The translations under genes and the position numbers were made by a program. The notes under the pieces are model-generated. The model had not been told where the DNA came from. It worked only from the letters and a program-made list of their open reading frames with translations, and did no database searches. Of a DNA stretch of 64,000 bases, positions 47,627-60,176 are shown piece by piece. This DNA comes from Gammaproteobacteria bacterium (GTDB lineage: Bacteria > Pseudomonadota > Gammaproteobacteria > Pseudomonadales > JADFDG01): positions 1 through 64,000 of the forward strand of contig JADFDG010000009.1 in the NCBI GenBank assembly GCA_018262975.1, read 5' to 3'. Position 1 is the stretch's first letter. The number at the start of each line of letters is the position of its first letter.

Positions 47627-47693
47627 GTAGAGAGGGGGCCATGCCCCCGACGCTCTTGCTACAGAGCAATCGGGGGCATGGCCCCCTCGCTAC
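47627..47693. repeat. REPIN (inverted REP pair), copy 2
   Basis: 67 bp bounded by GTAG and CTAC. Arms 47628-47650 and 47670-47692 match those of copy 1 with a single mismatch, around a 19-nt loop that contains its own TTGCT/AGCAA stem. It lies between convergent dbpA and the RND gene, 14 bp after the dbpA stop. Confidence 0.88.
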
Positions 47694-47700
47694 AGGCCCC

Positions 47701-50940
<3,240 letters not shown>

Positions 50941-50944
50941 GGCT

Positions 50945-52021
50945 TCAGCCCTGCGCCGCCGGCTTCACCTGGGCAACGGCAGTGCCCGCGTCGAGCCAGA
51001 CATGCTCGCCGGCAGCCAGCCCCGCGATGATTTCCACGCTGCCGTTCTCGCGTCGCCCGGTGCGTACCTGGCGCAGTTCAGGGGTACCGTCGGCGCGGCG
51101 CACGTACACGGCGGTGAGTTCGTTGCGTTCCACTAGCGCCGCTTGCGGCACGCGGATGGCCGGCTTCTCGCCGACTGCCAGACGCACTTTCACGAACATG
51201 CCGGGATAGATTTCGCCGGACACGTTGGGTGCGAGGTCGGCGCGCACCTTGAAGCTGTGGCTGTCCTCGTCGGCGTAGGGGAACACCACCACGTTGGTGG
51301 CCTCGATGGTGTTGCCGTTCTGCAGCACCAACTGCAGTTTCTTCTGCTCGCGCACCTGGTCGATGAATTTCTGCGGCACGTGGGTGGTCACGCGCACCTT
51401 GTCCAGCGACAGGCCCGATACCAGCGCGCGGCCGGGCGTCGCCAGCTCACCCACTTCGATGTGGCGGGCGGTAACGATGCCGTTGTACGGCGCGCGCACT
51501 TTCGTGTAGCCGTACTGCGTCTGCGCTTCGGCCTGCGCCGCCTGTGCCGACGCCACCCGCGCCTTCGCGGCCTCGAAGTTCGCCTTCACGCGGTCGTAGT
51601 CGGCCTGCGAGATCAGTTGCTGCTTCACCAGCTGGCCGGCACGCGCGTAGTTGGTTTCCGCTTCGCGCAGGGCGGCTTCCGCCTCGGCCAGGCCCGCGCC
51701 GGCCCGGGCGGCACGCGCGCCCTGTTCGGTGGCGGCGATCTCCATCACCACCGCGCCGGCCGGCACGTAATCGTCCACGTCGTAGTTGATCTTCGTCACG
51801 CGCCCGGTGGTCTGCGCGGTCAGCGTGGCCTTGTTGGTGGCCTCGAGGGTGCCGTCCAGGGTGATGCTGTCACGCACGCTTTCCGGCGTCACCGTGAGGA
51901 AGACCTTGGCGTCCGGCGTGAAGGCGGCGGGCGTGGCCGGTGGCGGGGCATCGTTGCCGCAGGCGGCCAGCAGGCCGAGCAGCGCGGCGAGGGGCAGGAG
52001 GCGGGCGTTTGCAGTGCGCAT
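50945..52021 (-). CDS. RND efflux periplasmic adaptor (membrane fusion) lipoprotein
   Basis: 358 residues from ATG 52021. Lipobox LAAC (Cys21). A lipoyl/barrel-sandwich half (ATLTAQTTGRVTKINYDVDDYVPAGAVV), a coiled hairpin (about 95-160), the second lipoyl half (TKVRAPYNGIVTARHIEVGELATPG) and beta-barrel domains follow. It links the RND pump to an outer-membrane channel, which is not encoded here. Four bases separate it from the pump gene. Confidence 0.92.
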   Translation of the reverse strand: MRTANARLLPLAALLGLLAACGNDAPPPATPAAFTPDAKVFLTVTPESVRDSITLDGTLEATNKATLTAQTTGRVTKINYDVDDYVPAGAVVMEIAATEQGARAARAGAGLAEAEAALREAETNYARAGQLVKQQLISQADYDRVKANFEAAKARVASAQAAQAEAQTQYGYTKVRAPYNGIVTARHIEVGELATPGRALVSGLSLDKVRVTTHVPQKFIDQVREQKKLQLVLQNGNTIEATNVVVFPYADEDSHSFKVRADLAPNVSGEIYPGMFVKVRLAVGEKPAIRVPQAALVERNELTAVYVRRADGTPELRQVRTGRRENGSVEIIAGLAAGEHVWLDAGTAVAQVKPAAQG

Positions 52022-52072
52022 GGTGGTCTCCAGGGGTATCCGGACCCGGGCTGTGTCCTGCGTGCAGGCTAC

Positions 52073-52160
52073 ATACCCTAGGGGGTATAAGATATACGGA
52101 GGGGAGTATATGTGGGCGGTAGCAGCCAGGCAAGCCATCACCCCTGTCCGGGGGGTATCT
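52073..52160. promoter_or_regulatory. Cluster of G-tract dyads upstream of the efflux genes
   Basis: ATACCCTAGGGGGTAT (52073-52088), TATAC-ggagggga-GTATA (52093-52110) and a third G-run, CCGGGGGGTATC, near 52149-52160. A/T-rich dyads around a G-tract are the pattern bound by CsoR/RcnR/FrmR repressors. The regulator is not in the window. Confidence 0.5.
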
Positions 52161-52247
52161 GCAAGGCGGGTGCGGGAGTTACCTTGGGGGTTCCGCTCCG
52201 TCGAGCGGTTACCCCCAACGGATTCCAGAAGAAGCAGGAGCAGTCGC

Positions 52248-52583
52248 ATGAACAAGGTATGGAAGGCCGGCGCCGTCATCGTGGCCCTGGCGTTTGCCCA
52301 CCCGGTGCTGGCCGAGGAAGCAGCGGTGGAAGCCGCCCCGGCCGTAGAGGCCGTCGAGGGCACCGAGGCAGAAGCCCCGGTGGTCGCCGTCACCCCGACC
52401 GGCGACCAGGTGGTGACCGTGACCACCGGCAACGAGACCGTCGATGCCGCTGCCAACTATGCGGTGAAGTGCACCGAGAGGGCGGCCGCCATGAAGACCT
52501 GCGACAGCATGGGCGCCTTCAAGGCCATCGCCTGCCGCAAGGTCGCCGAGATGCGTTACAAGGGCATCGAGTGCCCGCTGTAA
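52248..52583 (+). CDS. Small secreted hypothetical protein
   Basis: 111 residues from ATG 52248. Signal peptide ends VLA; then an acidic Ala/Glu/Val stretch and a C-terminal domain with four Cys (VKCTER, KTCDSM, IACRKV, IECPL) that likely form two disulfides. Family not recognised. It is divergent from the efflux operon across the G-tract region, so it may share that regulation. Confidence 0.65.
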   Translation: MNKVWKAGAVIVALAFAHPVLAEEAAVEAAPAVEAVEGTEAEAPVVAVTPTGDQVVTVTTGNETVDAAANYAVKCTERAAAMKTCDSMGAFKAIACRKVAEMRYKGIECPL

Positions 52584-52682
52584 GCCCGCCTCGCGGTTGA
52601 TTGCGGCAATCCGGCATCGTGGCCGGCGGAACGGCGCGCTATATTGCGCGCCGTTCCTGTTTCAGCATGAGGCATTTGCGCG

Positions 52683-52910
52683 ATGAAGAAGATCCCGCGC
52701 CGTCACTTCCCGATCGTGTTCCCCTTCTTCATGGCGCTGATCATGGCGTTCATCATGTCGGCGGTGATCACGGCGTTCAACACCGGCATCGATGCCGGCT
52801 TCGTGGCGCGCTGGCTGAAGGCGTTCGTGTTCGCGTTCGTCATCGCCTGGCCGGTGGCCTGGTTCGCCGCGCCGCGGGCCCGTGCCCTCGCCGAGAAGGT
52901 CTGCGACTGA
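52683..52910 (+). CDS. DUF2798 family small membrane protein
   Basis: 75 residues with two helices. MKKIPRRHFPIVFPFFMALIM and the second-helix WPVAWFAAP fit DUF2798 better than the 16370 copy does. A bidirectional terminator follows directly. Function unknown. Confidence 0.85.
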   Translation: MKKIPRRHFPIVFPFFMALIMAFIMSAVITAFNTGIDAGFVARWLKAFVFAFVIAWPVAWFAAPRARALAEKVCD

Positions 52911-52928
52911 GCACCGCGCGCCAGCCAT

Positions 52929-52957
52929 GAAAAAGCCGGGCAATGCCCGGCTTTTTC
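52929..52957. terminator. Bidirectional intrinsic terminator
   Basis: GAAAAAGCCGGGC, loop AAT, GCCCGGCTTTTTC: perfect 13-bp arms with T-runs on both strands. It ends the DUF2798 gene and the convergent dapD. Confidence 0.95.
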
Positions 52958-52975
52958 GTTGGCACCCGGGCAACG

Positions 52976-54013
52976 TCAGTTGTGCTTGTGCAACTCGGCG
53001 TTCAGCTCGATGGCGCTCTTGTTGGTGAGGCACTCCACCGTACCCGTCTGCGAGTTGCGGCGGAACAGCAGCCCGGACTTGCCGGCAAGTTCACGGGCCT
53101 TGGTGACCTGTACCACCTGGCCCTTGTCGTCGAGCACCGCGCACTTGGTACCGGCGGTGATGTACAGGCCGGACTCCACCGTGCACTTGTCGCCCAGCGG
53201 GATGCCCACGCCGGCGTTGGCACCCAGCAGGCAGCCCTCGCCCAGCGAGATGACGATGTTGCCGCCGCCGGACAGCGTGCCCATGGTGGAGGCACCGCCG
53301 CCGATGTCCGAGCCCTTGCCCACGAACACGCCGGCGGAGATGCGGCCTTCGACCATGCTGGTGCCGGCGGTGCCGGCGTTGAAATTGATGAAGCCCTCGT
53401 GCATGACCGTGGTGCCTTCGCCCACGTAGGCGCCCAGGCGGATGCGCGAGGCATCGGCGATGCGCGTGCCGGCCGGTACCACGTAATCGGTCATGCGCGG
53501 GAACTTGTCCACCGAGTGCACGGTGAGTTGCTCGCCCTTCAGGCGCGCTTCCAGCTGGCGTGCCGGCAGTTCCTCGAGGTCGATGGCGCCGGCGCTGGTC
53601 CAGGCGACGTTCGGCAGCAGCGGGAAGATGCCCTTGAGGTTCACGCCGTGCGGCTTCACCAGGCGGTGCGACAGCAGGTGCAGCTTCAGGTAGGCCTCGG
53701 GCGTCGTCTTCGGCTCGTCGTCGGTCTCCAGCAGGGTCAGTACCATCGGGCGCTTGCTGGCGGAGAACTGGCGCACCAGGTCCGCGTAGTCGTGGTCATT
53801 GGCTGCCTCGGCGGCCGACACCAGGTGCATCAGCACGTCCACGTCGACGTCGATGCACAGGTTGCCGCCCTTGTGGCCCACGGCCTCGGCGATGCGCGCG
53901 CACAGCACGTGGTCGGGGCGCAGCAGCGGACGCGGGTAGTACACCTCGAGCCAGTTGCCCCTGGCGTTGCGGGTGCCGACACCGAGGCCGATGGCAAAGA
54001 AGCTGGCAGTCAT
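52976..54013 (-). CDS. dapD: Tetrahydrodipicolinate N-succinyltransferase
   Basis: 345 residues from ATG 54013. The long Pseudomonas/Xanthomonas type with an N-terminal domain, then a left-handed beta-helix (RLGAYVGEGTTVMHEGFINFNAGTAGTSMVEGRISAGVFVGKGSDIGGGAS). Succinylates tetrahydrodipicolinate in the lysine/DAP route. Cotranscribed with yffB and dapC upstream. Confidence 0.95.
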   Translation of the reverse strand: MTASFFAIGLGVGTRNARGNWLEVYYPRPLLRPDHVLCARIAEAVGHKGGNLCIDVDVDVLMHLVSAAEAANDHDYADLVRQFSASKRPMVLTLLETDDEPKTTPEAYLKLHLLSHRLVKPHGVNLKGIFPLLPNVAWTSAGAIDLEELPARQLEARLKGEQLTVHSVDKFPRMTDYVVPAGTRIADASRIRLGAYVGEGTTVMHEGFINFNAGTAGTSMVEGRISAGVFVGKGSDIGGGASTMGTLSGGGNIVISLGEGCLLGANAGVGIPLGDKCTVESGLYITAGTKCAVLDDKGQVVQVTKARELAGKSGLLFRRNSQTGTVECLTNKSAIELNAELHKHN

Positions 54014-54014
54014 T

Positions 54015-54368
54015 TCACTCTCCTTTCTTGAATCGTTTGGCAAATTCGCCGGCGTCGAAGCCGCAACTGACGTTGCCGCCTTCGACCACCACCGGCCGTT
54101 TGATGATTGACGGATTCTCCAGCATCAACGCGCGCGCCGAGGCCGCATCGATGCCCTCGCGAACCTTCTCCGGCAACGCGCGCCAGGTGGTGCCCTTGCG
54201 GTTCAGCAGGGTTTCCCAGCCGGCCGCCTTCAGCCACTTGTCGAGGGTGGCGGCGGTCAGTGTTTCCTTCTTGAAATCATGGAAGCGGTACCCGACCTGG
54301 TTGGCGTCCAGCCAGGTGAGCGCCTTCTTGACGGTATCGCAGTTGCGGATACCCCACACATCGATCAT
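54015..54368 (-). CDS. yffB: ArsC/Spx-family thioredoxin-fold protein YffB
   Basis: 117 residues. MIDVWGIRNCDTVKKALTWLD carries the single family Cys; RALPEKVREGIDAA and NPSIIKRPVV are typical of YffB rather than arsenate reductase. Its position between dap genes is a common gammaproteobacterial arrangement. Function unproven. Confidence 0.93.
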   Translation of the reverse strand: MIDVWGIRNCDTVKKALTWLDANQVGYRFHDFKKETLTAATLDKWLKAAGWETLLNRKGTTWRALPEKVREGIDAASARALMLENPSIIKRPVVVEGGNVSCGFDAGEFAKRFKKGE

Positions 54369-54369
54369 G

Positions 54370-55572
54370 TCAGCGTCCCTCGATGAAACGGCGGATGCGT
54401 TGCGCGGCTTCGGCGGCTTCGTCCACCGAGGCGACCAGCGCCATGCGCACGCGGCCGGCGCCCGGGTTCACGCCGTCCACCACCCGCGACAGGTAACTGC
54501 CCGGCAGCACCGTCACGTGCTCGCGCACGAACAGTTCTCGCGCGAAGGTGTCGTCGGCCAAGGGCGTCTTCGCCCACAGGTAGAAGCCGGCATCGGGCAT
54601 TGCCACGTCCATCACCGGCGCCAGCGTATCGACGGCGGTGCGGAACTTGGCGCGGTAGAGGTCGCGGTTGGCGCGCACGTGCGCCTCGTCGTTCCAGGCG
54701 GCGATGGACGCTTCCTGCACCGGCAGGCTCATGGCGCAGCCATGGTAGGTGCGGTATTGCAGGAATTTCGCCAGTACCTGCGCGTCGCCGGCGACGAAGC
54801 CGGAACGCAGTCCGGGCAGGTTGGAACGCTTGGACAGCGAGTGGAACGCCACGCAACGCGCATAATCGTGGCGCCCCATGGCGCGACAGGCCTCGAGGAT
54901 GCCCGGCGGCGGCGCGGCCTCGTCGAAGTAGATCTCCGAGTAGCACTCGTCGCTGGCGATCACGAAATCGTGCTTGTCCGCCAGTTCGATGAGCACGCGG
55001 AACTCGTCGTTGGACAGTACCGCGCCGGTGGGATTGCCCGGCGAGCACACGAACAGCAGCTGGCAACGCTCCCACACCGCGGCCGGCACCGCGGCGAAAT
55101 CCGGCTTGAAGCCGTTGGCGGTGGTGGCGGCCACGAAGTACGGCTCGGCGCCGGCGAGGAACGCCGCGCCCTCGTAGATCTGGTAGAACGGATTGGGCGA
55201 CACCACCAGCGGCACACCGCCCCGCGCGGCGCCGCGGTCCACCACCGCCTGCGCGAACGAGAACAGCGCCTCGCGCGTGCCGTTCACCGGCAACACCTGG
55301 GTGCCGGCATCGATCTTCGCCAGCCCGAAGCGACGCGTCAGCCAGCCGGCGATCGCCTCGCGCAGGTGGTCGCTGCCCTTGGTGGTCGGGTACACGCTGA
55401 GCTTCTCGAGGCTGCGTGCCAGCGTTTCCAGCACGAATGCCGGTGACGCGTGCTTCGGTTCGCCGATCGACAGCGCGATGTGCTTCACGCCGGCCGGCGG
55501 CACGGCGCCCTGCATCAGTGCCGAGAGCTTCTCGAACGGGTAGGGTTGCAGTCGGTTCAGGTCGGGGTTCAT
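54370..55572 (-). CDS. dapC: Succinyldiaminopimelate transaminase
   Basis: 400 residues from ATG 55572. Class I PLP aminotransferase with FVCSPGNPTGAVLS, SDECYSEIYF and the PLP lysine in FHSLSKRSNLPGLRSGF. Together with dapD and dapE it completes the succinylase branch after DapA/DapB. One base separates its stop from the yffB ATG. Confidence 0.93.
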   Translation of the reverse strand: MNPDLNRLQPYPFEKLSALMQGAVPPAGVKHIALSIGEPKHASPAFVLETLARSLEKLSVYPTTKGSDHLREAIAGWLTRRFGLAKIDAGTQVLPVNGTREALFSFAQAVVDRGAARGGVPLVVSPNPFYQIYEGAAFLAGAEPYFVAATTANGFKPDFAAVPAAVWERCQLLFVCSPGNPTGAVLSNDEFRVLIELADKHDFVIASDECYSEIYFDEAAPPPGILEACRAMGRHDYARCVAFHSLSKRSNLPGLRSGFVAGDAQVLAKFLQYRTYHGCAMSLPVQEASIAAWNDEAHVRANRDLYRAKFRTAVDTLAPVMDVAMPDAGFYLWAKTPLADDTFARELFVREHVTVLPGSYLSRVVDGVNPGAGRVRMALVASVDEAAEAAQRIRRFIEGR

Positions 55573-55607
55573 CCGGTCCAGGGTTCCTTGCGTTGCGTGC
55601 CGCTTGT

Positions 55608-58280
55608 TCAGTCTTCGGCGCTGTCCAGGCGCTCGCGCAGGGTGGCGAGCAGGCGCTGGCACAGGTCGGGGTCGGCCAGCGGCTTGCCGTCGCTGCCGGT
55701 GACGAAGAACACGTCCTCCACGCGCTCGCCGAGGGTGTCGATGCGCGCCTTGGACAGCAGCAGGTTGAATTCCATGAAGATGCGGCCGATGCGTGCCAGC
55801 AGGCCGGGGCGATCGAGCGTTATCACCTCGATGGCGGTGCGGCCGACCCGGTCGTTGCTGATCATCACCTCGGTGGGGAAACGGAAGTGCCGGTACTGGC
55901 GCGGCATCTTGCGCTGCACCAGTGCCGGGAAGCTGTTCGGGTCGCGCAGCGCGTCGGCCAGCGACTGGCGGATCTCCACCATGCGCGCGCTGTTGTCGCC
56001 GATACGCTCGCCGGATTCCTCCAGCACGATGTAGGTGTCCAGCGAAAAGCCGAGCGTCGAGGTGATGATCTTGGCGTCGAGGATGTTCAGCCGTTGCGCC
56101 GACAGTGCCGCTACCGAGGCGGCGAACAGGTTAGGCTGGTCGCGCGTGTACACGAAGATCTGCGTGGCGCCCTCGAAGTCATGCTGGGTGGTGTTGCGCA
56201 CCAGCACCAGCGGGCCGCCGTCGGCCGGGTGCAGCAGGATTTCCTCGGTGTGCCAGGCCACCTCGTCGGCGGTCTCGCGCATGAAGTAGTCGTCGCCGAG
56301 GCCCGCCCACAGTTTCACCACGTCGTCCTCGTCCACGCCGCGCTGGCGCAGCAGGGTGAGGGCGGCGGTCTTGGTCTCTTCGATCCAGGCCTGGCGCTCC
56401 ACGGGGGTTTCCAGGCCGCGGCGCAACAGCCGCTTGGTCTCGGTGTACAGCTGGCGCAGCAGCGTGGCGCGCCAGCCGTTCCACAGGTTGGGGTTGGTGG
56501 CGTTGATGTCCGCCACCGTCAGGCAGTACAGGTAATCCAGGTGGATCTGGTCGCCCACCGCCTGCGCGAACTCCAGGACCACGTCCGGATCCGACACGTC
56601 CTTTTTCTGCGCGGTGACGCTCATCAGCAGGTGGTTCTTCACCAGCCAGGCCACCAGGTTGGCGTCCCACTTGCCGAGCCGGTGGTGCAGGCAGAAGTCG
56701 CGCGCCTCGTGTTCACCGATGGCGGAGTGGTCGCCGCCGCGGCCCTTGGCGATGTCGTGGAAAAGCCCGGACAGGTACAGCAGTTCCGGCTTGGGCAGCT
56801 TGTGGTACACGTCCCACACCAGCGGGAATTTCTCGCGCACTTCCGGGTAGCGGAAGCGGCGCATGTTCTTGATCACCTGCAGGGTGTGGAAGTCCACCGT
56901 GTAGATGTGGAACAGGTCGTACTGCATCATGCCCACCACCTGGCCGAAGGCCGGCAGGTAGGTGCCCAGCACGCCGCAGCGCTTCATCGCCAGCAGCGGC
57001 GTGAACAGCTGGTGGTGCGAGCGCATCAGCTCCATGAACAGGGTGATGGCGCGCAGGTCGTTGCGGAAGGCGGCATCGATGCGATGCAGGTTCTGCTTGA
57101 TCAGGCGGACCGTGGAGGCGCGCATGCCCTTGATGGTCGGGCTCTGGCCAAGCAGCACGAAGGCCTCGATCAGTGCCGGCGGCATGCGCTCGAACACCTT
57201 GTCGTGGGTCACTTCGAGGTAATCGTTGCGCAGGCGGAAGCGGGCGTTGACCGGCACCACCACGTCCTGCTCGCCATCGCGCAGGATGGCCTCGTCGAAG
57301 TGCTGCAGCAGCATCTCGTTGAGCTGCGACACCACCACCGCGGTGCGGTAGTAGCGCTTCATCAACTGCTCCACCGCCAGGTTGGCGTTGGAATCGCGGA
57401 AGTCCAGCAGTTCGGCCACCGTGCGCTGGTGGTCGAACAGCAGGCGGTTCTCGCCGCGGCCGGTGAGCATGTGCAGCGCGTAGCGGATCTGCCAGAGCGT
57501 GTCCTGGCTGTCCACCAGGGCCTGGTATTCACTCTCGTCGAGGAAACCCAGGTCGACCAGTTCGTGCAGGGTCTTCGCGCCGAAATGCCGCTTGGCCACC
57601 CAGCCGATCATCTGGATGTCGCGCAGGCCGCCCGGCGCGTTCTTCAGGTCCGGCTCGAGGTTGTACTCGGTGTTGTTGTGCTTGCGGTGGCGGGCGATCT
57701 GCTCGTCCCACTTCGCCTGGAAGAAGGCCTTGCTCGGCCACACGTAGTCGGGGCCGGTGCGCCGCTGCATTTCCGCCAGCAGCGCGTCGTCGCCGGCCAG
57801 CGTGCGCGCTTCCATGATGTTGGTGGCGATGGTGATGTCGCCCTGCGCCTGCGCCACGCACTCGTCCAGGGTGCGCACGCTCGAGCCGATCTCCAGGCCG
57901 ATGTCCCACAGGAAGGTGATGAACGCGGAAATCTCCGTCTTGTGCGCGTCGCCGGCGCCGTCGGCCAGCAGCACGAGGATGTCCACGTCCGAGCCGGGGT
58001 GCAGCTCCTGGCGGCCATAGCCGCCGGTGGCCACCAGCGCGGTGTCAGCGAAACCGGCCAGCCCGAAGTGCTGCCAGGCGGCGGCCAGCACGCTGTCGAT
58101 CAGCAGCGCACGGCCGCTGACCAGGTCGCGGATGGGGTCGCCGGCGCGGAAACGCTCGTTGAGCCAGGCCTGCGCCTGCTTGAGATAGCCGCGCATGGTC
58201 GGGCCCGGCGCCCCCTCGCGGCAGCGCGCGGCGAGGGTGTCTACGGACAGCGGGGTGAACGGCGCGGCGACCTCGGTCAT
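55608..58280 (-). CDS. glnD: Bifunctional PII uridylyltransferase/uridylyl-removing enzyme
   Basis: 890 residues. Nucleotidyltransferase motif GGYGRQELHPGSDVD, HD domain LYLSGLFHDIAKGRGGDHS, and two C-terminal ACT domains (DRPGLLARIGRIF near the end). It senses glutamine and modifies PII proteins, which feed NtrB/NtrC and thus the sigma-54 nitrate promoters in this window. Confidence 0.96.
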   Translation of the reverse strand: MTEVAAPFTPLSVDTLAARCREGAPGPTMRGYLKQAQAWLNERFRAGDPIRDLVSGRALLIDSVLAAAWQHFGLAGFADTALVATGGYGRQELHPGSDVDILVLLADGAGDAHKTEISAFITFLWDIGLEIGSSVRTLDECVAQAQGDITIATNIMEARTLAGDDALLAEMQRRTGPDYVWPSKAFFQAKWDEQIARHRKHNNTEYNLEPDLKNAPGGLRDIQMIGWVAKRHFGAKTLHELVDLGFLDESEYQALVDSQDTLWQIRYALHMLTGRGENRLLFDHQRTVAELLDFRDSNANLAVEQLMKRYYRTAVVVSQLNEMLLQHFDEAILRDGEQDVVVPVNARFRLRNDYLEVTHDKVFERMPPALIEAFVLLGQSPTIKGMRASTVRLIKQNLHRIDAAFRNDLRAITLFMELMRSHHQLFTPLLAMKRCGVLGTYLPAFGQVVGMMQYDLFHIYTVDFHTLQVIKNMRRFRYPEVREKFPLVWDVYHKLPKPELLYLSGLFHDIAKGRGGDHSAIGEHEARDFCLHHRLGKWDANLVAWLVKNHLLMSVTAQKKDVSDPDVVLEFAQAVGDQIHLDYLYCLTVADINATNPNLWNGWRATLLRQLYTETKRLLRRGLETPVERQAWIEETKTAALTLLRQRGVDEDDVVKLWAGLGDDYFMRETADEVAWHTEEILLHPADGGPLVLVRNTTQHDFEGATQIFVYTRDQPNLFAASVAALSAQRLNILDAKIITSTLGFSLDTYIVLEESGERIGDNSARMVEIRQSLADALRDPNSFPALVQRKMPRQYRHFRFPTEVMISNDRVGRTAIEVITLDRPGLLARIGRIFMEFNLLLSKARIDTLGERVEDVFFVTGSDGKPLADPDLCQRLLATLRERLDSAED

Positions 58281-58287
58281 GGCAGCC

Positions 58288-59076
58288 TCAGAAGGTTTCG
58301 TCCTTGCGGGCGGTGAGCACCTCGCAGCCGGTGGCGGTGACCGCCAGCGTGTGCTCCCACTGTGCCGACAGCTTGTGGTCGCGGGTGACCACCGTCCAGC
58401 CGTCCGGCAGCAGGCGGGTCTGGAAGGTGCCGGCGTTGATCATCGGCTCGATGGTGAAGGTCATGCCTTCCTCCAGCACGATGCCGGTGCCCGGGCGGCC
58501 GTAGTGCAGCACCTGCGGCTCCTCGTGGAAGCCCTCGCCGATGCCGTGGCCGCAGTAGTCGCGCACCACCGAGAAGCGATTGGCCTCGGCGTGCTGCTGG
58601 ATCACGTGGCCGATCTCCCCCAGCCGGACCCCCGGGCGCACCAGGGCGATGGCCTTGTACAGGCACTCCTGGGTGACCTTCACCAGCCGCTGGGCAAAGG
58701 GGTTGACCTCGCCGACGCAGAACATGGCGCTGGTATCGCCGTGCCAGCCGTCCTTGATGACGGTGATGTCCAGGTTGACGATGTCGCCCTTCTTGAGTGT
58801 CTTGGTCTCGCTGGGGATGCCGTGGCATACCACGTGGTTGATCGAGGTGCAGATGGACTTGGGGAAGGGGGGGCGGCCATCGCCACCGCCATACCCCAGG
58901 GGGGCCGGGACCGCGTGCTGCACGTCGACGATGTGCTCGTGGCACAGGCGGTCCAGCTCGCCGGTGCTTACCCCCGGCTTGACGTGGGGGGCGATCATTT
59001 CCAGCACCTCGGCGGCCAGCCGGCCGGCGGTGCGCATCCGGGCAATCTGCTCGGGGGTCTTGCGGACAATGCTCAT
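58288..59076 (-). CDS. map: Methionine aminopeptidase, type I
   Basis: 262 residues from ATG 59076. Metal ligands are in KKGDIVNLDITVIKDGWHGDTSAMF (Asp, Asp), CGHGIGEGFHEEP (His), TFTIEPM and the late AQWEHTLAVT (Glu). Removes the initiator Met. Divergent from rpsB, as in most gammaproteobacteria. Confidence 0.96.
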   Translation of the reverse strand: MSIVRKTPEQIARMRTAGRLAAEVLEMIAPHVKPGVSTGELDRLCHEHIVDVQHAVPAPLGYGGGDGRPPFPKSICTSINHVVCHGIPSETKTLKKGDIVNLDITVIKDGWHGDTSAMFCVGEVNPFAQRLVKVTQECLYKAIALVRPGVRLGEIGHVIQQHAEANRFSVVRDYCGHGIGEGFHEEPQVLHYGRPGTGIVLEEGMTFTIEPMINAGTFQTRLLPDGWTVVTRDHKLSAQWEHTLAVTATGCEVLTARKDETF

Positions 59077-59394
59077 GGGGGCTCGCAGGGTCTTGGGGGT
59101 CGTGGCAACGGGGGGTCGCCTGCCGGGGGGCGGCCGTGGTATAAAGCGCGCCGCTTTCAGCGCCACCCACCGGCCGGTACCGGCGGCGGGGGTCGCCCGG
59201 AAGGCCGCATTGTAGGAGCGGGCCACGCCCGCGACCAGCGGCTTTCACCGGACGGCGGCGTTGCCGGCGAACGTAACCCCGCGCAAAACACGCGGTTTTC
59301 ATAACTCTCACGTATTCCGTCACGGCCCCCTGGGTGCCCCGCGAGGGGTTGGGCGTCGGGGAATGCGGAGGCTCAACCCGAGCAGAGGAAAAAA
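59077..59394 (+). promoter_or_regulatory. map-rpsB divergent region with rpsB leader
   Basis: 318 bp, no gene. It contains a single REP (59212-59235) and a structured leader. CCCC-GCGA-GGGG (59337-59348) forms one hairpin, and GGGTTGGGC (59346-59354) can pair with GCTCAACCC (59371-59379). The two share bases and cannot both form fully, as in a switch or pseudoknot. S2 autoregulation acts at this site in E. coli. Confidence 0.5.
59212..59235. repeat. Single REP element, second type
   Basis: GTAG followed by a hairpin GCGGGC, CAC, GCCCGC. Same design as the REPINs but a different stem sequence, so a second REP class. Single and not paired. Confidence 0.7.
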
Positions 59395-60147
59395 ATGGCA
59401 CAAGTCAGCATGCGCGAACTGCTCCAGGCAGGCGCCCACTTCGGTCACCAGACCCGCTTCTGGAACCCGAAAATGTCGTCGTACATCTACGGCGCGCGCA
59501 ACAAGATCCACATCATCAACCTCGAGCACACCACCAAGGCGCTGAACGAGGCCCTGACCTACCTGAATTCCGAAGCCTCGAAGAAGAAGAAAGTCCTCTT
59601 CGTCGGCACCAAGCGCGCTGCCCAGCAGATCGTGAAGGAAGAAGCGATCCGCGCCGGCATGCCGTACGTCAACCACCGTTGGCTGGGCGGCATGCTCACC
59701 AACTGGAAGACCATCCGCCAGTCGATCAAGCGCCTGAAGGACCTCGAGCAGCAGTCCCAGGACGGCACCTTCGCCAAGCTGACCAAGAAGGAAGCGCTGA
59801 TGCGCACCCGCGAGATGGAGAAGCTCGAGCGCTCCATCGGCGGCATCAAGGACATGGGCGGCCTGCCGGACGTGGTGTTCGTCATCGACGTCGACCACGA
59901 GCGCATCGCCGTCACCGAAGCCAACAAGCTGGGCATCCCGGTTGTCGGCATCGTCGATACCAACTCCAACCCGGACGGCATCGACTACGTCATCCCGGGC
60001 AACGATGACGCCATCCGCGCCATCGGCCTGTACGTCAAGGGCGTTGCCGACGCGGTCCTCGAAGGTCGCCAGCACGCCGACCTGACCGGTGCCGGCGCCA
60101 AGGACACCGAGGGTTACGTGGAAGTGGCCGACGCCGACAAGGCGTAA
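59395..60147 (+). CDS. rpsB: 30S ribosomal protein S2
   Basis: 250 residues. Canonical start [27 protein letters not shown] and the [17 protein letters not shown] and [23 protein letters not shown] motifs. Heads the rpsB-tsf transcript. Confidence 0.98.
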   Translation: MAQVSMRELLQAGAHFGHQTRFWNPKMSSYIYGARNKIHIINLEHTTKALNEALTYLNSEASKKKKVLFVGTKRAAQQIVKEEAIRAGMPYVNHRWLGGMLTNWKTIRQSIKRLKDLEQQSQDGTFAKLTKKEALMRTREMEKLERSIGGIKDMGGLPDVVFVIDVDHERIAVTEANKLGIPVVGIVDTNSNPDGIDYVIPGNDDAIRAIGLYVKGVADAVLEGRQHADLTGAGAKDTEGYVEVADADKA

Positions 60148-60176
60148 CCGGTCAGACGCTCCACCGCGGTAAAGAG

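Noticed and set aside
55416-58316. Open frame of 966 codons on the plus strand
   Set aside because: It is antisense to glnD, rich in His, Gln, Val and Arg as frame shadows are in GC-rich DNA, and shows no domain.
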